Below, one piece after another: positions 1 to 5,484 of a stretch of 6,309 bases of DNA. The notes below the pieces were generated by a model. It was not told the origin of the DNA and searched no databases. It was given only the letters and a program-made list of their open reading frames with translations. The translations under genes and the position numbers were made by a program. Positions within the stretch are counted from its first letter, which is position 1. The number at the start of each line of letters is the position of its first letter. This DNA is from Clostridia bacterium (lineage in GTDB: Bacteria > Bacillota > Clostridia > Oscillospirales > CAG-272). The DNA is taken from the NCBI GenBank assembly GCA_017395885.1, contig JAFQNM010000182.1, positions 1 to 6,309 of the forward strand, written 5' to 3'.

Positions 1-166
1 GATGCATCGACTTCGTCGATATGATGTATTGCGCTGTGCGCAATATGATGTAAATTCGCTTCGCTCATTTATGATGCGAAGCGTTCCTTAATGTTGCGAA
101 GCAACACATCATTAACGAAGTGACATCATTAGCGTAGCGTCATCATGTTCCCGAAGGGAACGCTTC
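1..166. repeat. Array of short palindromes in mirror-image arrangement
   Basis: No gene is visible here. The stretch is built of small hairpins with 3-nt loops: ATCGAC-TTC-GTCGAT at 6-20, ATTGCGC-TGT-GCGCAAT at 28-44, a degenerate unit at 52-70, GTTGC-GAA-GCAAC at 93-105, degenerate units around 114-122 and 131-139, and GTTCCC-GAA-GGGAAC at 147-161. Left-half units are separated by ATGATGT (21-27, 45-51, and ATGATG at 71-76). Right-half units are separated by the reverse complement, ACATCAT (106-112, 123-129, and TCATCAT at 140-146). GAAGCGTTCC at 78-87 also recurs inverted at 157-166. The whole block could therefore fold into one long branched structure. It resembles the REP/MITE-like palindrome arrays seen between genes in clostridial gut genomes; the family assignment is inference. 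It may extend left of the window. Confidence 0.8.
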
Positions 167-170
167 ATTG

Positions 171-206
171 AAAAACGACAAGTTTCTGTCGAAACTTGTC
201 GTTTTT
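171..206 (-). terminator. Terminator of tRNA-Trp, probably bidirectional
   Basis: A perfect 16-bp stem (171-186 with 191-206) closes a 4-nt loop, TGTC. Its outer five pairs are A:T, so each strand ends the hairpin in a run of T. On the minus strand it begins two bases after the encoded CCA of the tRNA, which fits termination just after the tRNA 3' end. On the plus strand it could stop anything reading in from the palindrome array. It is an intrinsic terminator by structure alone. Confidence 0.85.
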
Positions 207-208
207 CA

Positions 209-284
209 TGGCAGGGGCGCAAAGACTCGAACTCTGGACATGCAGTTTTGGAGACTGCCGTTCTACCAACTGAACTACACCCCT
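209..284 (-). tRNA. tRNA-Trp (anticodon CCA)
   Basis: The minus strand folds as a complete 76-nt tRNA. The acceptor stem is AGGGGTG with CGCCCCT (one G:U), the discriminator is G, and the 3' CCA is encoded in the genome (209-211). The D arm is GTTC/GAAC. The anticodon arm has stem GCAGT/ACTGC and loop CTCCAAA, with anticodon CCA at plus-strand 249-251. The variable loop is 5 nt. The T arm is CAGAG/CTTTG with loop TTCGAGT. U33 and A37 are present as expected. It reads UGG tryptophan codons. It stands alone, with its own promoter (311-339) and an immediately adjacent terminator (171-206), and is divergent from the ABC importer operon. The anticodon arm, 241-258, is duplicated exactly in the terminator at 2956-2973. 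Confidence 0.97.
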
Positions 285-310
285 ATTCGGCCGCATTTGC
301 GACCTTTGTT

Positions 311-339
311 ATTCTATCACAGACGTTTCGTTTTTGCAA
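311..339 (-). promoter_or_regulatory. Promoter of tRNA-Trp
   Basis: On the minus strand, -35 TTGCAA (339-334) and -10 TAGAAT (316-311) are separated by 17 bp. TGA directly before the -10 gives an extended -10 element. The predicted start near 304 leaves about 20 nt of leader before the tRNA. Confidence 0.7.
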
Positions 340-449
340 GCTTTTTTTGAAAAAAATTCAATTTTTTTGTGCTTTCCTTTTTTATCCTCTTTTTCCTCCC
401 CTTTTCTGACATTTTTTGTGCTTTTATATTTATTTTATTTAAAAAGCTA
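340..449. other. Pyrimidine-rich intergenic tract
   Basis: There is no gene. From 361 to about 436 the plus strand is almost only T and C, and includes a 13-nt direct repeat, TTTTTTGTGCTTT, at 363-375 and 412-424. A weak TTGAA/TTCAA hairpin followed by a T-run lies at 347-368. The tract sits between the divergent tRNA and ABC-importer promoters and may act as a bent or easily melted segment. No specific operator is recognisable. Confidence 0.5.
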
Positions 450-478
450 TTGACTTCTATCTCTTTTTGTTGTATCAT
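450..478 (+). promoter_or_regulatory. Promoter of the ABC importer operon
   Basis: TTGACT (450-455) and TATCAT (473-478) are spaced 17 bp apart, a good sigma-A match. The predicted start near 485 leaves a leader of about 50 nt, too short for a T-box or a typical riboswitch. A ribosome binding site, AAAGGA, lies near 519-524. Confidence 0.75.
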
Positions 479-534
479 ATTTTCATAAAAACTTTACTAA
501 ACTAAAGTGATAAACTGTAAAGGACGGTTCTATT

Positions 535-1359
535 ATGAAACTCAGAAAAATTCTTGCTATCGCTCTTGCCATCATTATGATCGCCGTTTCTCTTTGCGCT
601 TGCGGCACAAAAAAGGATGAAACCAAGGACTCTGATGAGGACAAAACAAAAACCTCTGACCTTGCCTACATCCAGGACAAGGGCACCCTCATTATCGGTA
701 TGACCGACTCCGCCCCCATGAACTACAAGGACGAGAACGGCGAATGGATCGGATTTGATACCGAATTCACCTACCTCGTTGCCGAGGAGCTTGGTGTTGA
801 CGTGAAGTTCGTTCCCATCGTTTGGGATACCAGATGGTTCGCTCTTGAGACCAAGGACATTGACTGTGTTTGGAACGGTATGACCCTTGACGACACGGCT
901 AAGGCCAATGCCGATTGCACAGATCCCTACGTTCGCAACGCTCAGGTCGTTGTTGTTAAGGACAGCATGAAGGACACATACAAGGACGTTGATTCACTCA
1001 AAAACTGCACCGTTGCAGTTGAGGTCCTCTCTGCAGGTAAGGGTGCCGCTGAATCTGCCAAGCTGAAGTTTGCCGAGTATCCCGCTCAGTCTGATGCTCT
1101 TATGGCTGTCGAATCCGGCAAGGCTGATGCCTGCATTATCGACATTACTATGGCCAACGCTATGACAGGAGAGGGCACTGGCTATGAGCACCTCACCGCT
1201 TCCTTCTCCCTCACTGAGGAGGTTTACGCTATCGGCTGCAGAAAGAACTCCGACCTCGATGAGAAGATCAATGAGATCATGGCTGACCTCATCGCTGACG
1301 GCTCTCTCCAGAAGCTTGCCGAAAAGTACGAGCTTACTCTCGTTACCGACGAAGAATAA
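535..1359 (+). CDS. ABC transporter substrate-binding lipoprotein, polar amino acid type
   Basis: A 274-residue extracytoplasmic solute-binding protein (SBP_bac_3 family, HisJ/GlnH type), expected to be anchored to the outer face of the membrane and to deliver ligand to the permease encoded next. Residues 1-22 form a signal peptide (KLRK, then a hydrophobic core), with lipobox L20-C21-A22 and lipidated Cys23. A charged, Lys/Asp-rich linker spans about 25-42. The mature domain starts near 43, with the typical GTLIIGMTDSAPMNY, GFDTEF, DIDCVWNGMT (108-117), DPY (130-132) and SGKADACIID (194-203) segments. Unusually, where family members have NGMT-x4-R, this protein has Ala122 (followed by Lys123), so the arginine that grips the ligand carboxylate in HisJ and GlnBP is absent. 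Asp203, at the amine-binding position, is kept. The ligand cannot be named. The length is normal. Confidence 0.9.
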   Translation: MKLRKILAIALAIIMIAVSLCACGTKKDETKDSDEDKTKTSDLAYIQDKGTLIIGMTDSAPMNYKDENGEWIGFDTEFTYLVAEELGVDVKFVPIVWDTRWFALETKDIDCVWNGMTLDDTAKANADCTDPYVRNAQVVVVKDSMKDTYKDVDSLKNCTVAVEVLSAGKGAAESAKLKFAEYPAQSDALMAVESGKADACIIDITMANAMTGEGTGYEHLTASFSLTEEVYAIGCRKNSDLDEKINEIMADLIADGSLQKLAEKYELTLVTDEE

Positions 1360-1381
1360 CTCTCTTCATACCTTCAATACT

Positions 1382-1410
1382 AAAACAGAGGGGAACTTCC
1401 CCTCTGTTTT
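1382..1410 (+). terminator. Intercistronic hairpin between binding protein and permease genes
   Basis: A 12-bp stem, AAAACAGAGGGG with CCCCTCTGTTTT, closes a 5-nt loop (AACTT). It starts 22 nt after the binding-protein stop codon and lies 36 nt before the permease start. The T-tract is within the stem's 3' arm, and a further T-run follows at 1425-1430. It probably terminates part of the transcripts or protects the 3' end of the binding-protein message, giving more binding protein than permease and ATPase, as in other importer operons. No separate promoter for the permease was found. Confidence 0.7.
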
Positions 1411-1446
1411 GAAATGTTTACGTCTTTTTTCAGATAGGATTACATT

Positions 1447-2154
1447 ATGGATCTCTCTACCTTTGTTAATGTTTCACTCAGGCTGCTTGAGGGCTTTGGC
1501 ACCACTGTTCAGATCTTTTGCTTGACCCTTCTTTTCTCCCTGCCGCTGGGTCTTATTTTCTCCTTCGCCTCCATGAGCCGCTTCACTCCCCTTAAGCTGC
1601 TTATGCGAGTTTTTGTCTGGATCATACGTGGCTCACCTCTTATGCTTCAGCTTATCATCGTTTATTACGGCCCCGGTCTTCTTGCCTCCGCTATGGAAAG
1701 AGCAGGAACCCTTAACATTATATATGAGTTTGCCGAATACCTGAACTCCTTCCCTCCGCTGACTGCTACGGTCGTTGCCTTCAGCATCAACTATGCCTGC
1801 TACTTCTCTGAAATATTCCGCGGCGGCATTGAAAGCATTCCCCGCGGCCAGTACGAGGCAGGCCAGGTGCTTGGTATGACAAAGATCCAGATATTCTTCC
1901 GTGTTATACTCCTTCAGGTAATAAAGCGCATTATTCCCCCTATGTCCAACGAGATCATCACTCTCGTTAAGGATACTTCTCTCGCCCGCATCATCACCTG
2001 CTACGAGATCATTTACGTTGGAGAAAGCTTTACAAAATCTCAGGGTCTTGTTTGGCCTCTCTTCTATACCGGTGCTTTCTATCTCCTGTTCTGCGGTATT
2101 CTCACCATTCTGTTCGGCTATATTGAGAAAAAGCTGGACTATTTCAAGGCTTAA
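1447..2154 (+). CDS. Amino-acid-type ABC transporter permease
   Basis: A 235-residue inner-membrane permease of the His/Glu/Gln/Arg/opine family (BPD_transp_1 fold). It forms the transmembrane channel of the importer, probably as a homodimer because only one permease gene is present. Hydrophobic segments lie near residues 18-42, 53-75, 104-122, 147-165 (EAA-loop helix region) and 203-225. The RGSPLMLQL motif (61-69) is typical of the family. The EAA coupling loop is EAGQVLGMTK (137-146), which docks on the ATPase. Family-typical VKDTSLA follows at 174-180. The start is ATG 1447, preceded by a modest TAGGA site (1435-1439). It follows the binding-protein gene by 87 nt, with a hairpin between them, and is tightly followed by the ATPase gene. 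Substrate is set mainly by the binding protein and is unknown. Confidence 0.93.
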   Translation: MDLSTFVNVSLRLLEGFGTTVQIFCLTLLFSLPLGLIFSFASMSRFTPLKLLMRVFVWIIRGSPLMLQLIIVYYGPGLLASAMERAGTLNIIYEFAEYLNSFPPLTATVVAFSINYACYFSEIFRGGIESIPRGQYEAGQVLGMTKIQIFFRVILLQVIKRIIPPMSNEIITLVKDTSLARIITCYEIIYVGESFTKSQGLVWPLFYTGAFYLLFCGILTILFGYIEKKLDYFKA

Positions 2155-2160
2155 GGAGGT
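2153..2160 (+). promoter_or_regulatory. Strong ribosome binding site for the ATPase gene
   Basis: AAGGAGGT, a full anti-16S match, overlaps the permease stop codon (TAA at 2152-2154) and sits 8 nt before the ATG at 2169. This fixes the ATPase start and suggests tightly linked translation of the two genes. Confidence 0.85.
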
Positions 2161-2168
2161 CACCACAT

Positions 2169-2939
2169 ATGTCTGTACTTGATGTTATCGGTTTGAAAAA
2201 GAGCTTCGGAAAAACAGAAGTGTTAAAGGGTATTTCCTTTTCCGTTGAACAAGGTGAGGTCATCTCCATTCTGGGCTCCTCCGGCAGCGGCAAGACTACC
2301 CTGCTCCGTTGCCTGAATTTTTTGGAAAAGCCTGACGACGGCGAGATCATCGTCAACGGAAGATCTATATTTTCTGCAAACGCCAAAAAACCTTCCGAAA
2401 AGGATATCGCAGCTGAGCGCCTCCACTTTGGCCTTGTTTTTCAGCAATTTAACCTTTTTCCCCAATATACAGTTTTGGGAAACCTTACCTTGGCGGCTCG
2501 TCTGAGGGTTCACGGAAAACGGGCGGAAAGAATTTCTGCAGTTGCCGAAATTGAAGAGGCAGCGCTCTCCACTCTTGCTTCAGTCGGTCTTCTTGATAAA
2601 AAAGACTTCTATCCCTGCCAGCTTTCAGGCGGACAGCAGCAGAGAGTTGCCATTGCCCGCGCCCTTATGCTTTCTCCTGAAATTCTTTGCTTCGACGAGC
2701 CTACCAGCGCTCTCGACCCTGAGCTTACGGGAGAGGTTCTCAGCGTTATCAAGGAGCTGGCCGCAAGAAACATGACGATGATAATCGTTACCCACGAAAT
2801 GGCTTTTGCCAAGGAGGTTTCCGACAGGATAATCTTCATGGACGAGGGTGTTATTGCTGCCTGCGGCTCACCGGACGATATCTTCTCCGGCAACGCCGGA
2901 GAGCGAGTTAACAAATTCATTAGCGCAATGAGCAAATAA
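2169..2939 (+). CDS. Amino-acid-type ABC transporter ATP-binding protein
   Basis: A 256-residue cytoplasmic ATPase of the GlnQ/HisP/TcyN group that powers the importer. All nucleotide-binding elements are intact: Walker A GSSGSGKTT (36-44), Q-loop FQQFNLFP (91-98, family-diagnostic), signature LSGGQQQR (152-159), Walker B ILCFDEP (172-178) with catalytic Glu177, D-loop SALD (180-183) and H-loop His209. It is slightly longer than the usual 240-250 residues, because of extra residues before the Q-loop (about 68-86) and in the helical domain (about 112-134, RLRVHGKRAERIS onward). The gene starts 14 nt after the permease stop and is the last in the operon. A hairpin terminator begins 11 nt after its stop codon. 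It is a clear functional family member; the substrate is not deducible. Confidence 0.95.
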   Translation: MSVLDVIGLKKSFGKTEVLKGISFSVEQGEVISILGSSGSGKTTLLRCLNFLEKPDDGEIIVNGRSIFSANAKKPSEKDIAAERLHFGLVFQQFNLFPQYTVLGNLTLAARLRVHGKRAERISAVAEIEEAALSTLASVGLLDKKDFYPCQLSGGQQQRVAIARALMLSPEILCFDEPTSALDPELTGEVLSVIKELAARNMTMIIVTHEMAFAKEVSDRIIFMDEGVIAACGSPDDIFSGNAGERVNKFISAMSK

Positions 2940-2950
2940 AACAATGAGAA

Positions 2951-2981
2951 AGACCTGCAGTTTTGGAGACTGCAGGTCTTT
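2951..2981. terminator. Bidirectional terminator shared by convergent operons; contains a tRNA-Trp anticodon-arm copy
   Basis: A perfect 11-bp stem, AGACCTGCAGT with ACTGCAGGTCT (2951-2961 and 2969-2979), closes the 7-nt loop TTTGGAG (2962-2968). TTTTCTT follows on the plus strand. On the minus strand, TTTCTC and then TTGTTTTATTT follow. It lies between the ATPase stop (2939) and the stop of the convergent small gene (2999), so it can end both operons. Positions 2956-2973 are identical to 241-258, the complement of the tRNA-Trp anticodon arm. The minus-strand transcript therefore carries the anticodon loop CUCCAAA itself, and the plus-strand transcript carries its complement. Confidence 0.88.
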
Positions 2982-2998
2982 TCTTCGTTATCGAAAAA

Positions 2999-3163
2999 TT
3001 ATTCTACTATCTCATAGGAGAAGTTTTCATAGTGAAGGCGGGTGCCCTCATCGCATCCCGGAGGAAGAAGCGCCATTGCTATGAACAGCTCCTCTCCTTT
3101 TTCGTCTCTCAGGTATGCGTATTCTCCCTCTATTCTGAATACCGTATAATCTCGTTCAAGCAT
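2999..3163 (-). CDS. Small 54-residue protein, DUF3006-like
   Basis: The minus strand encodes a 54-residue protein starting MLERDYTVFRIEGEYAYLRD and ending YENFSYEIVE. The run RIEG-x-YA-x-L-x-DE-x-GEE, then ALLPPG and EGTRL, resembles the DUF3006 pattern (DR-x-EG-x-x-A-x-LE, LP-x-G-x-x-EG-x-x-L). DUF3006 proteins are small, predicted beta-rich domains of unknown function. The family match is from memory, not a search. There is no signal peptide or membrane segment, so it should be cytoplasmic; the protein is acidic. Its ATG (3163-3161) is one base after the TGA of the LTA-synthase-family gene, and only a weak purine-rich AAAGAAGAA precedes it, so it is probably translated by coupling. The shared terminator at 2951-2981 follows its stop by about 20 nt. 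No function can be assigned. Confidence 0.75.
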   Translation of the reverse strand: MLERDYTVFRIEGEYAYLRDEKGEELFIAMALLPPGCDEGTRLHYENFSYEIVE

Positions 3164-3164
3164 T

Positions 3165-5249
3165 TCAGTTCTTCTTTACCACGCTGTAAAGCTCCTCCAT
3201 CTTATTGGTGCTGTCAAACATCATATTATACTGGAGATAATTATAGAGCTTCAGTCCGTCGCTGAGATCGGGGGTTGAATATGCAGATTCGTGGAAGTTA
3301 TAATCCCAATCAAACCATCCCATCGCGTTCATTGCCATTACCTTGCTGTTCAGCTTATCAACAAACACGTTAAACTCTGTTTCGGGAATATCAACAAGGT
3401 CACGAAGGCGAGTAGAGAGGAAGTTTATGCTGGTGAGGGTAGGATCACGGTCGTCATCCACATCCTCATCAATATTGTAGTTTGCCCAGAAGAAATAGGG
3501 AACCACATATTTTGCAAGCTGATCCTTTGTTGAGGAATCGTCGTTAAGTCCGTAGAACTTGCCGGCCACGTTGGAAAGAGAGGGCTGATGGTCTCCAAAA
3601 AAGACGATGACCGTCTCCTCCTCCACGCTGCTGAAATACTCGATAAGACGCTTGAGCGCTCTGTCGGAATTATTGATGGAGGTGAGATACTCACGGATAC
3701 CGTAATATGTGCTCATTCCCTCAATATCCACCTTATGGTCAAAGCCGAGTGTGTTATATCCGGAATGATTCTGCATTGTGATGGTGAAGTTGAAGAGAGG
3801 CTCACCCTCCTCTTTGTTCTCAAACAGGTCTATGATCTTATCATAAACCGCTCCGTCGCTCACGTGGCCTCTGTATATGCCGTTATCCTCATTTTCCTCA
3901 AGGCCGTCAAATGCATCCTTGAAATACTGCTCATCAAAGCCGAAATAATCGTAGATGGTATCTCTCTGCCAGTTCGTGGGGTTTTCGGGATGGATGGCAA
4001 CAGTGTTGTATCCGGCCTCCTTAAAGGCATCGACCATTGTAAAGCTGTTTCCCTCGTTTATATAGAGGTTATATGCAACGGTATTTCTGGGTATGAACTG
4101 AATGGAAAGCCCCGTTAAGAACTCAAGCTCTGAGTTGGCCGTGTTACCGCCGTATACAGAGGAAAGAGCATGACCCTTTATAATATTGGGGGCGCTGTCA
4201 TCAAGAGAATCAAGGAAGGGAGTAACGGGAATATTTGTGGGAACGTTTCCGCCCAGATATTCCGTAATATTGGAAACGTCTGTGAAGGTCTCGTTCATAA
4301 TAACGATAACGTTGGGGCGGCGCTTTGTATCATCCTCGCCCTCTGTTATATTGCCCTCAAAGCCATCCACCATATTTTCAAGGCTTTCTGCATCATATCC
4401 CTCGGGAACAAGAACTCTTGTTGCAGAGGCAGAGTAGATCATATTAACGAGAAAGCCGTTTCTCTCGCTGCCACGGAACTTCCAGTATTTATCCTGATAA
4501 GAGATAACGGATGCTCCCACCTGCGTATAGATAACAACAACACAGAGAACGCCGCACACAAAGCCTGCCATGCAAACGCCGAACTGCTTCCAATTGCGCT
4601 CTCGCTCGGGGAACTTTGTCATCACGATGAAGGTGATGAAAAGAACGGAAAGTATTATTCCTATTTTTGTTATTTCGGAAAGCTCAAACTTATACTGATC
4701 TGCCACCTGAGCTGCTGTTCCCAGAGAGAAAAAATCGGAGAACTGGATCTCAAAGCTCCTCGCCTGAACCACCAGATGATCGGCAATGGCAAGTATCTGA
4801 GAAAGAACAGTTATTGCTATAACTGCGATCTTCAGCTTGCCTGTTATAAGCCATACGGTGCATATCAGGCCTACAAACAGTATAAGATTCATTATAAACT
4901 TGAATCCGCCTATCAGAAGAACTCCGCAGCTTATGGTCACCTGCATAAGTATAAACACAAGAAGCGACAGGGCAACCATTATTATGCTCTGGATCCATAC
5001 GGGGAATTTATCTGTGATCTCAAGCCTGAACTGGAGAAAGAAGAAAACAACAACGCCGCTTATTATGCTCGTTGCCCAATGAACGGAAAGCAAAAGGCAT
5101 ATGGCAGCAAAGGCTGCCGCAATTATTCCGTATATGATAAGATGCTTTTTATCCTTATATCTTTTTATCTGTCCCCAGCTTTTTATAGTTTCAAACCATT
5201 TTTTGAAATTGAACCATTCCTTCAGATTTGACCATATCTTAGCAAACAT
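3165..5249 (-). CDS. LTA synthase family protein (membrane-anchored sulfatase-fold phosphotransferase)
   Basis: A 694-residue membrane protein of the LtaS/MdoB-like family (COG1368). Members move glycerol phosphate from phosphatidylglycerol onto lipoteichoic acid or glycans at the outer membrane surface. Residues 1-35 are a Trp/Phe- and Lys-rich cytoplasmic segment. About six or seven hydrophobic helices follow, near 37-54, 57-74, 84-105, 108-135, 139-158, 193-210 and 222-244. The sulfatase domain runs from about 312 to 600: metal ligand Glu320 (VIVIMNE), nucleophile Thr370 (YGGNT), His495 (MQNHSGY), and Asp553/His554 (FFGDHQPS). A C-terminal extension of about 90 residues follows. LtaS has five helices and about 650 residues, so this is a longer relative. 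Start ATG 5249 has AGAAAGGA 6 nt upstream. An in-frame ATG at 5315 lacks such a site and lies close to the predicted transcript start. Whether it makes polyglycerol-phosphate LTA or another polymer is not decidable. Confidence 0.9.
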   Translation of the reverse strand: MFAKIWSNLKEWFNFKKWFETIKSWGQIKRYKDKKHLIIYGIIAAAFAAICLLLSVHWATSIISGVVVFFFLQFRLEITDKFPVWIQSIIMVALSLLVFILMQVTISCGVLLIGGFKFIMNLILFVGLICTVWLITGKLKIAVIAITVLSQILAIADHLVVQARSFEIQFSDFFSLGTAAQVADQYKFELSEITKIGIILSVLFITFIVMTKFPERERNWKQFGVCMAGFVCGVLCVVVIYTQVGASVISYQDKYWKFRGSERNGFLVNMIYSASATRVLVPEGYDAESLENMVDGFEGNITEGEDDTKRRPNVIVIMNETFTDVSNITEYLGGNVPTNIPVTPFLDSLDDSAPNIIKGHALSSVYGGNTANSELEFLTGLSIQFIPRNTVAYNLYINEGNSFTMVDAFKEAGYNTVAIHPENPTNWQRDTIYDYFGFDEQYFKDAFDGLEENEDNGIYRGHVSDGAVYDKIIDLFENKEEGEPLFNFTITMQNHSGYNTLGFDHKVDIEGMSTYYGIREYLTSINNSDRALKRLIEYFSSVEEETVIVFFGDHQPSLSNVAGKFYGLNDDSSTKDQLAKYVVPYFFWANYNIDEDVDDDRDPTLTSINFLSTRLRDLVDIPETEFNVFVDKLNSKVMAMNAMGWFDWDYNFHESAYSTPDLSDGLKLYNYLQYNMMFDSTNKMEELYSVVKKN

Positions 5250-5255
5250 ACATAT

Positions 5256-5277
5256 TCCTTTCTTTTGCTCAGCAAAA
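5256..5277 (-). promoter_or_regulatory. Ribosome binding site and adjoining small hairpin of the LTA-synthase-family gene
   Basis: AGAAAGGA (5263-5256) is 6 nt from the ATG at 5249 and decides that start. Directly upstream and touching it is a 6-bp hairpin, TTTTGC-TGA-GCAAAA (5277-5263). This weak hairpin could modestly affect ribosome access; that effect is speculative. Confidence 0.6.
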
Positions 5278-5337
5278 AATCGTTTATATATTTTTCTCAG
5301 ACATACTGCATACAATGTTATAGTTCACAACCGATTT

Positions 5338-5366
5338 ATTATACCACATCTCTGCGTTTTTTGCAA
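5338..5366 (-). promoter_or_regulatory. Promoter of the LTA-synthase-family operon
   Basis: On the minus strand, -35 TTGCAA (5366-5361) and a perfect -10 TATAAT (5343-5338) are spaced 17 bp apart. TGG before the -10 gives an extended -10. The predicted start is near 5331, for a leader of about 80 nt. The layout (TTGCAA, 17 bp, TGn-extended -10) matches the tRNA-Trp promoter at 311-339. Confidence 0.75.
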
Positions 5367-5421
5367 CAATCACTTTTTCAATATTGATGCGCAAAATTAA
5401 CAAAAAAAATCCTTCTTTCTA

Positions 5422-5450
5422 TTGAATCTCTTGTTTGAATATTGTATAAT
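5422..5450 (+). promoter_or_regulatory. Promoter of the SPFH-domain gene
   Basis: TTGAAT (5422-5427) and TATAAT (5445-5450) are spaced 17 bp apart, a near-consensus sigma-A promoter. The predicted start near 5457 leaves a leader of about 28 nt. The -35 boxes of this and the divergent promoter (5361-5366) are 55 bp apart, separated by an A/T-rich stretch. Confidence 0.8.
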
Positions 5451-5484
5451 ATAAGTGTAAAATAATTAAGAAAGGTGTTAGAAT

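Noticed and set aside
1..166. CRISPR array
   Set aside because: Repeats are 7-19 nt palindromes with changing stems and 6-8 nt spacers, unlike CRISPR repeats and spacers, and no cas genes are present.
168..350. 60-codon plus-strand frame
   Set aside because: It is the complement of the tRNA-Trp gene, its terminator and its promoter, with no ribosome site; not a gene.
485..534. T-box or riboswitch in the leader of the ABC importer operon, suggested by the nearby tRNA-Trp
   Set aside because: The predicted leader is only about 50 nt, with no stem I, no specifier loop and no TGGNACC-type antiterminator sequence.
1633..2166. 177-codon minus-strand frame
   Set aside because: It lies antisense to the permease gene, whose EAA loop and membrane segments are unmistakable.
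4170..5231. 353-codon plus-strand frame opposite the LTA-synthase-family gene
   Set aside because: Its translation is rich in Cys, His, Asn and Tyr with no domain pattern, and it lies wholly antisense to a gene with intact catalytic motifs. The length comes from the codon bias of the opposite strand.
5250..5315. N-terminal extension of the LTA-synthase-family protein to the ATG at 5315
   Set aside because: The extra 22 residues have no ribosome site and begin within about 16 nt of the predicted transcript start, whereas ATG 5249 has a good site at 5256-5263.
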